A stretch of 64,000 nt of DNA from positions 149,633,927 through 149,697,926 of the forward strand of contig OZ020267.1 in NCBI GenBank assembly GCA_963971225.1, in the 5' to 3' direction. Positions within the stretch are counted from its first letter, which is position 1; every line of letters starts with the position of its first letter. Below the pieces are notes generated by a model that was not told the origin of the DNA, ran no database searches, and worked only from the letters and a program-made list of their open reading frames with translations. The position numbers and the translations under genes were made by a program. Positions 13,005-24,200 of this stretch are shown here, in pieces. Source of the stretch: Melieria omissa (taxonomy: Eukaryota > Arthropoda > Insecta > Diptera > Ulidiidae).

Positions 13005-16000
13005 ATTATTTATTTATTATTATTATTTATTTATATTTATTCGAAAAAACTAAAAATTTGCAATTAGAATTTCGAAAGATGAAAACTTTACAATTTAAAA
13101 TCGATCAGATTAATTAATTATTATTAATTATTTATAAATTGATTATTTATAATTTTTTAAATTAATTTTTATTTGAATTTCGTATAATTTATAATAATTT
13201 TTAAATGCAATTACTTGTCATCTTTTGCAAAGTGCAAAGTTCTTCCCACAAAGTTCATAAGAAAATGCATTCATGCTCAGCTATCTGCATTTAATCGAAT
13301 TGTATAATTCGATTGTGACAAGTCATTGCACCGCACACTGACACATCATCCCACGCGCCATAAACTGCAGCACAGAACAAAGTGATTTATTGATTCTGTT
13401 GAATTATTTTTACAATTAAAACTCAGCTGTGAACTGTGAACATTGGCGCTGGGAGGCAGTGCACTTTGCTTTCAAGTGGTTTTTGATCGACATACACTCA
13501 TCGATATAAACAAAAAGACTTAATTCCGAATATACACACAGCTGTAACAAACATTTGTGTGTTAATTTTTTGCGGTTATTGCAATTATTACATTTTTTCA
13601 CAATAACAAATCTTTTCAGCTCGCAGCGGCCGCCAATCAGTTGCGCTGCCACACGATAATCCCAATTGCGGCGCTTTTTGTTTGTGCTGCCAAATTGAAC
13701 TCGTTCACGTTGAGCTAAATGAAAATGCAACAACAACAACAACATGGCCCACTGTGAGTTGATGGCATAATTTTCCCGCTCTACAATTTACTCGACAGTG
13801 GCAATAATTTTCAACAGACACACGTTTTTCGGCGCATTTCTTTGCTCAAATCAATTAATGCATCAATTTCAATTTGACGTCGGTTTATTTTAATTCGATT
13901 TTTGCTCTCATTTTCGTACAAAAACACAGAACACAGAACATCCAGAAGCGCGTACGTAAGAGTTTATGGCACAGGCGGCGTTGTGCTTTGCGCGCGCTGT
14001 GGCTGATTTTGTTGCTCGCTTCAAACATTTGTTTACTTGCGTTCTTTTGTTGTTTTTGTTGTATTTTAATTGTTTTTTTTTGGCAGCACACAATCGGTAT
14101 TGGCGGTAAAATATAGAATTTTATGGAAATGCTTTTTGTATTTTAACACATGGCAAGTGCTGTTGTTGTTTTGTTGGCCAGCGGAATTCCATTCTTGTTT
14201 GTTGTAGGCTTAGAAGTTTGCAGGAAACAGTTTAGTGGTTAATGGCTGCACCGAGTGCGTAACCGAATGTGTCAGTGTCGGTTTAGACACTAAACCAAAT
14301 GGCTAAATGGGTGGGGTCTTCAATGGCAATTATCGCCAACAGTCATCAAAGTGGGCAGTTTCGTTGAACTTAGAGAAGCGGTGGGTGTCATAAGTGCAAT
14401 TAGACGTTGTAATTGTTGCAATATTAGAGGCGCAAATGAGTACAGGAACTCGTAAAACAATGCCACTGTGTATTGCGAGTGAGTTTTCAGCTCTTTAACT
14501 TGTGAACCTGCAACAAAAATTTGGTTAAAATCATAAACTGACATAGATTGAAGTATCACAACCCAAATTAACTGGGTCGTCATACAAATAATGCGTCGTC
14601 GCCTGTTGCTGTCCAGCGTTGAATGATGACAAAGCCGCCTCAGAACAAAAAAAATAAACTACAACAACTTAAACCTTCTTTACCATTAATCCATTTTGTT
14701 GCACTTCGTCAGGCGTCACAAATGAACTGCCAAGGCGGCATGGCCCTACCAGCAATAACAATAACAATAACAACAACAACAGCGCTGTGCGGCATCACAT
14801 GACACGTCGACCTGATTTTGTTTCGCATTTATTTGTCATCGACGCGCACTTGTTGCAATATTGGCTACAAATCTCTAGTTGTTGTTATTGTTGTTTTTGT
14901 TTTTTTCTATTGCTGACATACACGTAGCAGCACGTACACGTAGACAGAGTGCAACCATTTGTGGCACATATCTAATGTGGCAACATGGCGCATACGGCAA
15001 CAGCAGCAACAGCAACAACAAAGGCAACGGCATCAGTTGTGTTTTTGCCATGACGGCCCCTTATGGAGCGCGTTGTGTGCGCGCACTATTGCGACCGTAT
15101 CGATTGCCACTTTTCATTTCTTTTCGATATATTAGCTGCGCTACACTCTGCCGGGCGATAGTGTGGGTTACACAACATTTTGAATTTTATATAATTTTGT
15201 ATGCAAAATTCAATGCAATTTGAACTCTGAGAAGAGAAGAGTTTTTGAATATTGATTGTGAGGTATGAAAACCTTATTCAAATTGAGAAAATTATTATTT
15301 TGTGGATTGTTTTTGTTTAAAAATACCGGTGTTAAAAATTATTAGATCATTCCGTTAGTAACGTGGTTTTGGATTGTTGATTTAAAATTTTTAAAATTTA
15401 CATAAAATTAAAAATTGTAATTGTTTTTTTTTGTTGTATTTCTTATAATTTTGTATGCCAAAATCACTGCAATTTGAACATTTCAGAGCTCTGAGAACCT
15501 TTTGTAAGTTATAAATGTTACTTACTATTAGGACATCCCATAAGTAATCCAGGTTTTGAATACTGATAATGAGTTACGAAAACATTATTCAAATTGAGGA
15601 AACTATTATTTTGTTGATGTATTTTATTCCAAATTAGCGGTATTAAAAATTATTGGGTGATCCTGTTACTAATGTGGTTCCTGATTGTAGACAAAAAATT
15701 CTTAATATTTGCATTAAATTCAAAATTATGAATTTTTGATAGCTTTTGATTACAAATTTTTGGTTTTAAACCAATATTAGGTCATTCCATAAGTAATGTT
15801 TGGTTATGAAATTTTAATTTTTAAAACTCTATTCACATATCTTATTATTCACATTTGAAAGATTCTTGTAAAGAAAAGTTCGCTTTAGGTAGTATTAGGT
15901 CCCCAAAAGAGTCCGTCTGCATCTAGAGGGAACCTAACAGAAAGGGATAGGCGCCGAGTCCGAAATGAAGCCAATGGGCCCAACAGGGTCTCCCAATGGA

Positions 16001-18386
16001 AGTGCATGCCCCACTCATTTCTTCTGTAACCTAACCTAACATAAACTTACTCTGTATTAGGTCATTCCATAAGTAATATGCAAATGATTGTTTATGTGAA
16101 ATTAGTAAAAATTAACTTTAAATTTCAAAATGTTAATGGGTGAAGCAATGACGCACAAAGGATTTCATTTTGGGAAAGTTTCGTGAACAACTTTTGAGCC
16201 GAATACCTTTCGAAACCATATTTTGTACCAGATTTTTTTGTGTTTGGAGGAAGGATTTTGAAGGCAGATTTTGAAGAGTTATCATAACTTAAACTGAGTT
16301 ATGTTGAATGTAAAAATATTTCCCTAAAAATACTCAAAATAGAAATTAATGTAAATATTCAAATATTTCTCCAAATTCAACCCCGATCGACCGTAGCGCT
16401 GCGGCTTTAATAGTCAATGCCGTTGTTGTTGGCGTCGCTGTAAATTAGCAACGTGTGAATCTGATTGGTTTTTATTGCATCATGTGGCGACAACATTGTT
16501 GCCATATTTGTTGTTGTTATTTGGTTATTATTTTGTCGCAATTGTCATGTTGGTGCGCAGTGCATTTGAAAACATTGCAGGCTGCAGGCAGGTCGCCTTA
16601 AGCGAAAGTGACAGGTTCGAATGATCGCAAACGTAAATGGAGTTGGCCATAAAAGGGGCAAACTGTGCTAATGGCAACTTTTGAGAGTTTTGTCAAACGT
16701 TTATGTTTTGCTTCAGGCAACCAAAAGCCATGCAACAAATGTGGTTTTGGTTTGGTTGTGTGAAACAAAAACAAATATATTTCAAGAGGGAAAACAAAGA
16801 TTTGATGTTTACAAGTTATGGTTGGACAAGTTGAATCGGACCTTCAAAACTTATTAAAGGGGTTAGACCTGTCGTTGGATTCCACTCACCTGACCATACA
16901 GAACTTGGTTTTTTGTGCAGCAGATTTAAATTATCCTAGAAACTGGTGAACTCGTAGACACCAGCCTGTTGAATTCTTATCAACTAGAATTGCCACCTGT
17001 TTGGGGATTTTTGCCGAAGCGCATCACGTAGACCCATTTTGTTCTTTTGACCGATATAGACATCTTTTTGCTTCAACAATATTGAACAATAAAAAAATAA
17101 AAAAAAAAATTTCAAAATTTTCACACTGAATAATTTAATTTAATTTTATACTGATTTGCAATACTTTATACTTTTACTTGATATTAATTTATTTGTTCAT
17201 TCAAATATATTTCTTTGGAAAATCTCACTCCTTGCTCCCATTTTGCGTTCATCACATTACACCTAATTTTGCAATGCAATTTCGCACCTCATCTCGTACT
17301 CAGATCTCGCTGTTCATAATCGCCAACGATTGCATCTATCAGCGACTGATGTTTGTGCCCGCGCACCGCGCCCAGTATTGGCGCTACCTCACCTACACGC
17401 TGCTCCACTCGGACTGCATACACCTGGCGCTCAACGTCGGTCTGCAGGTGAGTGTGCCGTCTGTCCGTTGGGTGGTGGCTTGCAGCCAATCGGCTGGAAA
17501 ACTGTGCGCAGCCATTTAATGCTGCAACACATAAAGCACACATAAAGCACACACAACGCACATCAAGTACACTCAACACCCGGAACACACACACACTCAC
17601 ACACACACACAACAAAATAACTCAAACACAACTAAATTACTTTTCGCTTGCATCTTCTCGCGTCGCAGTGTCTGATCGGTTTTTGCTTGGAAAGCGAACA
17701 AGGCCACTGGAAGGTGGCGTTCGTCTATGCCGCTGGCGGTGTTTCCGGTTCATTGGCCACGGCAATGTTTCAGCCGCAGCTGTCGCTGCTGGGTGCCTCG
17801 GCCGGTATTTACGCGATGCTGATGAGCCATGTGCCGCATTTGGTTAAGGTTAGTGGAGCGTGCGACATGAGCGTTTATTAATATCCAATTTTCATACTTT
17901 TTCACGCCATGCTTTGCGTGTTTGTTTTGCTTGTTGTTTATGTTGTTGCTTTGTTGCCGATTATCGTTTTCATTGTGCTTTAAATTTTTGCCAAACACTT
18001 TGATTTTTATTTATTGTTAACTTTTTTTGCTTTTCTAACGCATATAACATAATTTGGCACATGGTATATGAAAATTAATGTATTAGTGTGTTGAACTATT
18101 TGCTATCATTAACAGTGATTTTTCTTGTTTTTCTTTCTGTTAGCAGAATTTCCGGCAATTGCCGCATCGTTACTTGCGCATTGTGGCTTTGGCAATTTTG
18201 TGCCTGAGTGATGCCGGCTTCACTGCATTTCACTACTACGTCAATCACAATGTCAATCCGCGAATCTGTCTGGAGGCACATGTGGCGGGCGGCGTTGCCG
18301 GTTTGTGTTTGGGCTTTTTGCTCTACAGCAGCAGCCACGGACACGGTTGCGGCGGTGGATGGGCGCGTGTGGGTAGCGGACTCTGA
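10544..18386 (+). CDS. Rhomboid intramembrane serine protease, four exons
   Basis: It cleaves transmembrane substrates within the membrane; fly relatives release EGF-receptor ligands. Exons are 10544-10792, 17304-17447, 17669-17848 and 18147-18386, all GT-AG and all phase 0, giving 270 aa. The N-terminal cytosolic part is residues 1-65, then the first membrane segment (WRVPWFCVLMCLVQ spliced to ISLFIIAN). Catalytic features are complete: W109-R110 in loop 1, H118/H123/N127, the GASAG motif with nucleophile Ser175, and His236 in AHVAGG. The protein stops about 20 residues after the sixth membrane segment, so the seventh segment of the classic fly Rhomboid is not seen. Sequence and size suggest the divergent rho-6 member, but I cannot prove orthology. 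The last acceptor is TAGCAG, a tandem site. Confidence 0.92.
11090..13200. repeat. AT-rich higher-order tandem array, period about 301 bp
   Basis: The phrase GATCAAAAGT(T/G)AATTTATAA recurs at 11922, 12223, 12524 and 12830, that is at intervals of 301, 301 and 306 bases. The surrounding 300 bases repeat too. Within each unit, shorter blocks of roughly 100 bases built on GAAATTTGAAAGATCAAAA and TATAATTATTT recur, so the array has two levels. The left part (11090-11900) contains more diverged units. Confidence 0.85.
15338..16080. repeat. Dispersed/tandem repeat around TTAGGTCATTCCATAAGTAAT
   Basis: Diverged copies of the motif start near 15341, 15526, 15652, 15776 and 16056. Two spacings are close to 125 bases and one is 186. 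The last copy is displaced by the LINE stub at 15895-16042, which appears to have landed inside the array. The motif recalls terminal repeats of mariner-like elements, but I see no paired inverted ends. Confidence 0.6.
15895..16042 (+). mobile_element. LINE 3' UTR fragment with TAACC tail
   Basis: The fragment contains CCCAATGGAAGTGCATGCC and ends GTAACCTAACCTAAC. Its 3' part aligns by eye with the end of the fragment at 51890-52195, so both derive from the same or a sister I-like LINE family. No coding sequence remains. Confidence 0.6.
17304..18386 (+). CDS. Rhomboid gene, exons 2-4 (catalytic core)
   Basis: Exon 2 (17304-17447) codes the loop-1 WR motif and the His/Asn-bearing second membrane segment. 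Exon 3 (17669-17848) codes segments 3 and 4, including GASAG. Exon 4 (18147-18386) codes segments 5 and 6, including His236, then a Gly/Ser-rich tail and TGA. The introns are 221 and 298 bp; the first contains a CA-rich microsatellite near 17590-17612. A first AATAAA after the stop is at 18734-18739. Confidence 0.92.
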
Positions 18387-18764
18387 TTGAGTGGGAGGAC
18401 ACAAAATCACTGCAAGAAATTACCAACAATTCATATTAATTTCGCTGCAGAGTGTTGGCAAATTTGCTGATTGTGGGGAACTTCAGAGTCGAGCAATGTG
18501 TTGCAGGCTTTAATGTCAGTTGAAAAGAAAATGTTTCTGATTGGTTTGAGCTGCAATTCTTGATGGAAGTGTCCGTGTTATGTTAGAAGCTGCAAATCTA
18601 ATCTGAACGAAGATATTAGTAGAGCAGAAGCGTAGCCAAGGGTGATTGAAGTTTGACTGTAGGAATTCTTCATGGCACTGAACCATTTTTGTTTACATAC
18701 CATTAGCTTTTTACTTACTTACTAATTAATAATAATAAATTGTTTAACTCATAAATTAAATTAA

Positions 18765-18915
18765 AATAAAACAAAATAAAATAAAATAAAATAAAATAAA
18801 ATAAAATAAAATAAAATGAAATAAAATGAAATGAAATATTTAATTCAATTAAATAAATAAAACAAAATTAAATAAAATAAATAAAATTAATTAAAATAGA
18901 ATGAAATAAAATGAA
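18765..18915. repeat. AAAAT pentanucleotide array
   Basis: About 10 consecutive AATAA/AAAAT units are followed by decaying variants (ATGAA, TTAAA). This is the complement of the TTTTA array near 3257. Confidence 0.9.
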
Positions 18916-19478
18916 ACAAAATAATTAAAAAAAAAATAAAATAAATTAAAATCAAATTAAAAATGAAATATACTTAAATTTAATTAAAAAATTTTTTTCG
19001 AAAATGGTCAAACTTCTGGCTACGTTTCTGTAGTTAAGTATATAGTGTGCCAAAAGTGCATCAAGGCAGTATTATCTCTAAGTATTCATTTAGATGTTTG
19101 GGCTCATGTGCTCATTAACCCTCTAGCGCCCTAAGATATCTTATTAACACGTGAATCTTAAAAGAAGTTACACATTTTCGAGGTAAGGTTTTGTACATAT
19201 TTACATAGGGTATCTAAATTCTTTTTAAATTTAACTACGATTTATATAACAAAGTAAACGAAACGAAAAGTTGAAATTTTTTTAAATTTACAAATTTTTT
19301 ATTTCGAAATATGTGTGTAAAGCAAAAATTAAAAAAATGAATAGCTCTGAATGAACGCTATGAAACAAAAATAAACAAATAAAGAAATAAAACAAATTCC
19401 ACAAAATATTCTGTTTCATTTCTCTCATCCTTACTGAATTTAAGGACCTAATGTGTGTAACATTTCCAATTGAATATA

Positions 19479-19727
19479 CAGTCGTGTCTGAGTATAGTAA
19501 ACACCCTATATAGTGAACACCTCGATATGGTGAACACCCAAATTTTGACATGGAGCCTCTAAATATTGAATACAATTTTGAAAGCAACTTCAAGCAAAAA
19601 ACAAAAAGTGTTTTTTGAGCAAATAAAACGAGTTTTTGAACAAAAATGTTAACCTTGATATAGTGAACAACCTCAATACTGTGAACAGGCCTTGCAATAA
19701 TTAGTTCGCTATATCCAGACACGACTG
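19479..19727. mobile_element. 249-bp pogo/Tigger-like miniature transposon, copy A
   Basis: The left end CAGTCGTGTCTG and right end CAGACACGACTG are inverted repeats flanked by TA on both sides (19477-19478, 19728-19729). The interior is a set of short inverted GTGAACA/TATAGTG motifs. There is no coding sequence. A closely related copy lies in the opposite orientation at 48098-48347. Confidence 0.85.
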
Positions 19728-20319
19728 TAAATCTTTTTTCTCGAGCAAAGATTGTCTCTGCACCTCACAACTATATTGAGTACCTATTCTTTTTCAAACG
19801 AAAACAAAAGTTTTTGCTTTTAGAATTTTAAACATTGTTTTAAAATTTACATAAAAAATTAGGAAGATTAAAGCAGTTTTTCGTGTCATTTTGTCAGCAG
19901 TGATTGCTATAAAATAAGTGATTGCTAATCAATTTGAAGTATTTCGCTATTGAACCGGAAGTGTTGTACATGACATAAAATCATTTATACTTAGATTCAC
20001 TGTGAATTGTTAAGTAGCTGCTGTCCATTCATGGCATTGTTTTTTTTTATAATTGGCGACAACTCAAATCGAAGCAGCCATAAAATATTGAATGTAGCGA
20101 ATTCTTGGTGACGCAAACTGACCAATTAATCCACAATTATAAAAATATTTATATATATATTTGTTTGTGAGAGGTGAATACAAAGTGGAATACGAGCCAG
20201 ATGAGCAAAGTTTTGCTCAGGGAGTTGAAATTAAATAGGATTAGGAGAATTGAAAAGAGGGAATAATACTTAAGATGGGCGGATTGAATCATTCAAAGAA
20301 TATATAAAGCTGATAATTA

Positions 20320-20710
20320 ATTAATAATAATAAATTGATTAATTAATAAAATAAAAAAATAAATAAATCAAAATAAAATAAAATTAAATTAAAAAAATTA
20401 AATAAAATAAAATAAAAAAAATAAAATAATATAAAATAAAATTTAAAAACTCCATCCTAATTTATTGAAATAAATGTTTGGGCACAAATTTCAACCAAAG
20501 GGTGTTCATCTTCATAATAAATTGATTAATTAATAAAATTAAAAAAAATTAATCAAAATAAAATTAAATTAAAAAAAATAAAATAAAATAAAATAAAATA
20601 AAATAAAATAAATTAAATAAAATAATATAAAATAAAATTAAAAAAATCCATCCTAATTTATTGAAATTAAATGTTTGGGCACAAATTTTATTCCAAAGGG
20701 TGTTCATGCA
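20320..20710. repeat. 196-bp tandem duplication with AAAAT arrays
   Basis: The phrase TCCATCCTAATTTATTGAAA occurs at 20451 and 20647, and the whole unit around it (TTGATTAATTAATAAAAT, AAAAT run, then TGTTTGGGCACAAATTT and AAAGGGTGTTCAT) is duplicated with period 196. Each unit carries its own pentanucleotide run, so this is unequal duplication of a locus that already held the simple repeat. Confidence 0.85.
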
Positions 20711-21073
20711 ACTAGTGACGGAAAAAATCCGACAGTCTTAAAAAAAAACCTGAAATTGTTGTGTGTTGCTAGTACAAACTGACTATGGTAGCTTTTAAGT
20801 TCTGCTAGTAAGATTTCATTGAATTAAATTTTTCAGTTTTAGAAATAACTGAGACCCTTAAGAAACAAATAAACTGCTTCACTTGAGTTTCAATAGTGTA
20901 GGAAATATTTTTTATTTATTTAGTTATTAATTTATTTTAGTCTATTTCTAGCTCGTATGAAAATTATCTTTTATTCCACTAAGTACTAAAAACTAAACTT
21001 AAAATTTAACCTAAAAATGAAATAAATTAAAAGTTAAACTATTTTACAACTTATAACTAAGCCAGAAAAAGAC

Positions 21074-21079
21074 TTTATT
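21074..21079 (-). terminator. Polyadenylation signal of the VWC gene
   Basis: AATAAA on the minus strand lies about 145 bases after the stop codon at 21224, inside a short AT-rich 3' UTR. It is the first such hexamer downstream. Confidence 0.55.
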
Positions 21080-21223
21080 TATATGCTTTTGTCGTACAAT
21101 GAGAATTTCTGGCCGCCTCGCGTGTAAACTACGTCATGACAACTACCCCCAGTAGGCCCCACTTATATGTATGTAGGTCTAACTAAAAATAAAAATAGTA
21201 CGCAACCACTCGCCGCCAACTAA

Positions 21224-24200
21224 CTAACAGTCCAACTGGCCGCACTTGACGCCCACCTCAGTGCACTTGCACTCGAGACACGGGCTCGACAGCTCCAGTA
21301 TGATGCGACCCACGCGGTACATGCGCCCGTAGATATTGCAGCCGGCCAGTTTGAGTATGCCCGTCGGATCGATTAGACTGTTGGTGGGCGCGTGCTGTGC
21401 ATCCAGTGCAGCGGCTGATGGTGCAGAGGCTGCGGCGGACGTTGACAGGTGCGCCACGTTGCGTTGCGCCGAGGGCGCACTGGTGCTGGTCGTGGTGAGA
21501 AAACTCTCGTAAGCGGGCTCGAGGCCTTCGAATTTATTCAACGTGTTCTTGTACTGCAGCAGGCCAAGGAAATTCTCAGCAGATGCAACAGGCTGCTCTG
21601 TGGAGCGTTTCACCTCGAAGCTGGCATCCATGAAGGGCAGCTTGTCGAATGGTGACATGGCGAATGGGTTTGTTGTTGCTGTGGTGGTGCTGCTGCTGCT
21701 GGTCGCTGCTGTTGTCAATGGGCGCTCGGTGGTGCTGGGTCGGCGTCGATGTGCGCTGGTTGTGTTTGTCGCCTTTGTTGCGACACGTCGTGTTGCGTTG
21801 CCTTTGGGTTTTGTGGTTTTCGGTCGCAATGTGGCTACAATAGTTTTTGTTGCTGTATTGGTGAGTGTTGCAGTGGCGTTGTTATGGTTTCTGTGCGCCG
21901 GGTGACGTGCTTTGGTTTTGTTGCGTGTTGTTGTTGTTGGCGCTGTGGCAATGCGCCTTGAGGGTGTGGGCGTAGCAAGCGTTGTGGTTGTGGTTGTGCT
22001 TGTGGCTGTCACTGTTGCGGTTTGTGCGGTGCTTGTTGCAACTGTGCCCATTGGCTTAATTGCGGTTTGCGGCAGCGTTTTAAACGGCGGCACAGCGCTA
22101 CTCGACGACTGGGAAGGCACGCCGGCCACATCCACCTGCTCCTCGTCCCTGAGCAGCAAGTCAAGAAATGCTTCTATGCTGTTTTTGTGCTCCAGTTCAG
22201 AACTATTCGAAGTGGTTTGGTCCTGGGTAGCCAGTGGTACACTTTGGCTGCTGTTCAAGCGTACAGTGACCACTTCTGGACTACCGGTCGTTATGTGAAT
22301 TATGTCTTTTTCATGTTGATCCACCGATTGGTTAAGTGCCGCGTTCGCCTTTGTTGCTAATGCCAGTTTCTGCTTGGATTCCAATATTTTTTCTTTGTCC
22401 TCGATAAGTGAGGTGAGATCAGGCGGTGGTTCAGTGCGGATGACATCCTTGAATGGATCTGGCGTGGTGATTTCTGCAATTTACAAATATTAATTTCATC
22501 AATCACTGATCATAAATCGATCATTGAGTTCAAAACTTACCAATCACCTTCGTTGTGTTCTCGCGCATTGGTTCACTGGTGGTGATGTCGATAATGTGCT
22601 TCGTCACTTGCTGATAGCCCGACTCCTCCAGCTTCAAGTTCGTCGTCGCTGCATCGTCCTCATCGTCTATAATAAGTGGCTGCTTCGGCACAAAGCCACC
22701 TTCGGTTTTGGTTGGTGGCGAGAATCCCTTGTTCGGCACACTGCCGCCCGCAAAGTCGTACTTCACATAGGCCGCAGCGCCCGTTGTGCCGTCCAGCTGG
22801 CCAGAAGTAGCGGACATCGCTGTCGACACGGGACCCTCCACGTTGAATTTGTAAATGTACTCCGCCTTGTTGCCGTCCTCCACGTCCGCATAGCTGGCAT
22901 AGCGCTCGGTGATGGACGGATACAGATTCGGCTCATCGTAGAGATCGTAGTCGACTTTGGCAACGGGCGCGTTGCTGTGATAGTAATCGTACAGCGGCTT
23001 GTCGGACTTGACTGCATCCGTTGGCAGGAACGGTATGATTTTTAAATTGGGCAAACTGGGCGGCAGCGTTGGCTCGGCGTTGCTTTCGAAGGGCTCCGAC
23101 TCCAGAATTGTTGGATTGGTTTTGATGACCAGCGGCTTCAATGTAGTCGATGTGGTGGTGGTCGTTGCACTGCTGGTGCTGCTGGGTTGTTTAGTTGTTG
23201 TTGTTGTTGTGTGCGTTGTAGCCTTGGCTGTTGTTGTGCGCGGCAGTGGTGTGGTTGTGGTTGTCACCAGCAGCTGCAGCTGACCGGCCAGCGCCGGCAG
23301 CGGCTTAAAGGTGATGTTGTGCGCTGTGCTGTTCGCTGCAGTGACGACGCTCGGCGTGACAGTCAGGTTGGCAATTTTCGAATTGATGCGCACGTGCGGC
23401 TTGTGCGTGGGCAGCGGCTTGAACGATGGCAGCTTGGGCTTTGGTGTCGGCAAGTTGTGTGACTTTGGAGGCAACTTCGACGTTGCTGCTTCCAGTTTAT
23501 TGACCGTTTTGGTTTTATTTGCGGCTAACTTGGTCTGTGTCTCGTTAGATTTCTTCTCAACGCTCAGCATGTCGCTGATGCCGTCCAGAAAAGCGGCGAG
23601 TAAGTCATTGCGCTTTTCTGGCGGTTTGGTGGTTGTTGTATTTTTCGCAGCCACTTTGATTGCGGCCAGCGGCGCTGCCTGCGTTTTGTGTTGCTGCTCA
23701 ATGGGTTTTGCTGTGGTGGTGGTAGTAGTAGTAGTTGTTGTTGTTGTGCTGAGCGTTTGCTTTTGCTTGGACACACTTGTCGCGGTTGCATTAATTGGTT
23801 GCCTTACTTTAAGCAACACTTTTTCCGTCGTTTCGGGCAAGTTTGTGCTTTTGACGCTCGCTAAAGTTGTGCCCGACATGGGCGTCACATCGTCCATGGA
23901 ACGTACTTCGGTTGTGTGATCCGCATTGGTCAGGGTGCTGCTCATTTCTGTGTTCAACTCGCCCACTACAATCTCACCGGCGCCCGAGTAATCGTCGGAC
24001 ACATCGTCGCCCAGGCGATCAATGCTCGGTATGGTCGGCTCGTCCTGATAATGCGTGGTGCTTTCGGCAGGCTCCAGTTTGTCCGAAATAGTGGTCCTTC
24101 GTTCCTCATCGTCGGGTCCCAGCAAGAGATCTACCCAGGAGAGCCCATCGTATGCAGTGGTCACCTTGACCTCCGGTTCAATGTTCTCCACCACTTTGCT

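Larger units (their letters stand above)
10793..17303 (+). other. Intron 1 of the rhomboid gene (6.5 kb)
   Basis: The intron has GTAAAT at its start and CTCAG at its end. It holds the AT-rich tandem array at about 11090-13200, a CAA/GTT-rich middle part (13700-15230), a set of repeats at 15340-16080 and a LINE 3' stub. An open stretch on the minus strand near 14320-14583 has an acceptor-like TTTTTGTTGCAG but no recognisable domain, and I do not call it a gene. Confidence 0.8.
18387..21223. other. Region between the convergent rhomboid and VWC genes
   Basis: It holds the 3' ends of both genes, AAAAT-type simple repeats, one pogo-like miniature element and a 196-bp duplication. A lone TTAACCCTCTAGCGCC near 19116 looks like one end of a TTAA-type element without a visible partner. 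No further gene was seen. Confidence 0.6.

Noticed and set aside
14320..14583. Minus-strand 87-codon frame with an acceptor-like site
   Set aside because: No domain, no partner exon and no conserved motif; it lies within the rhomboid intron.
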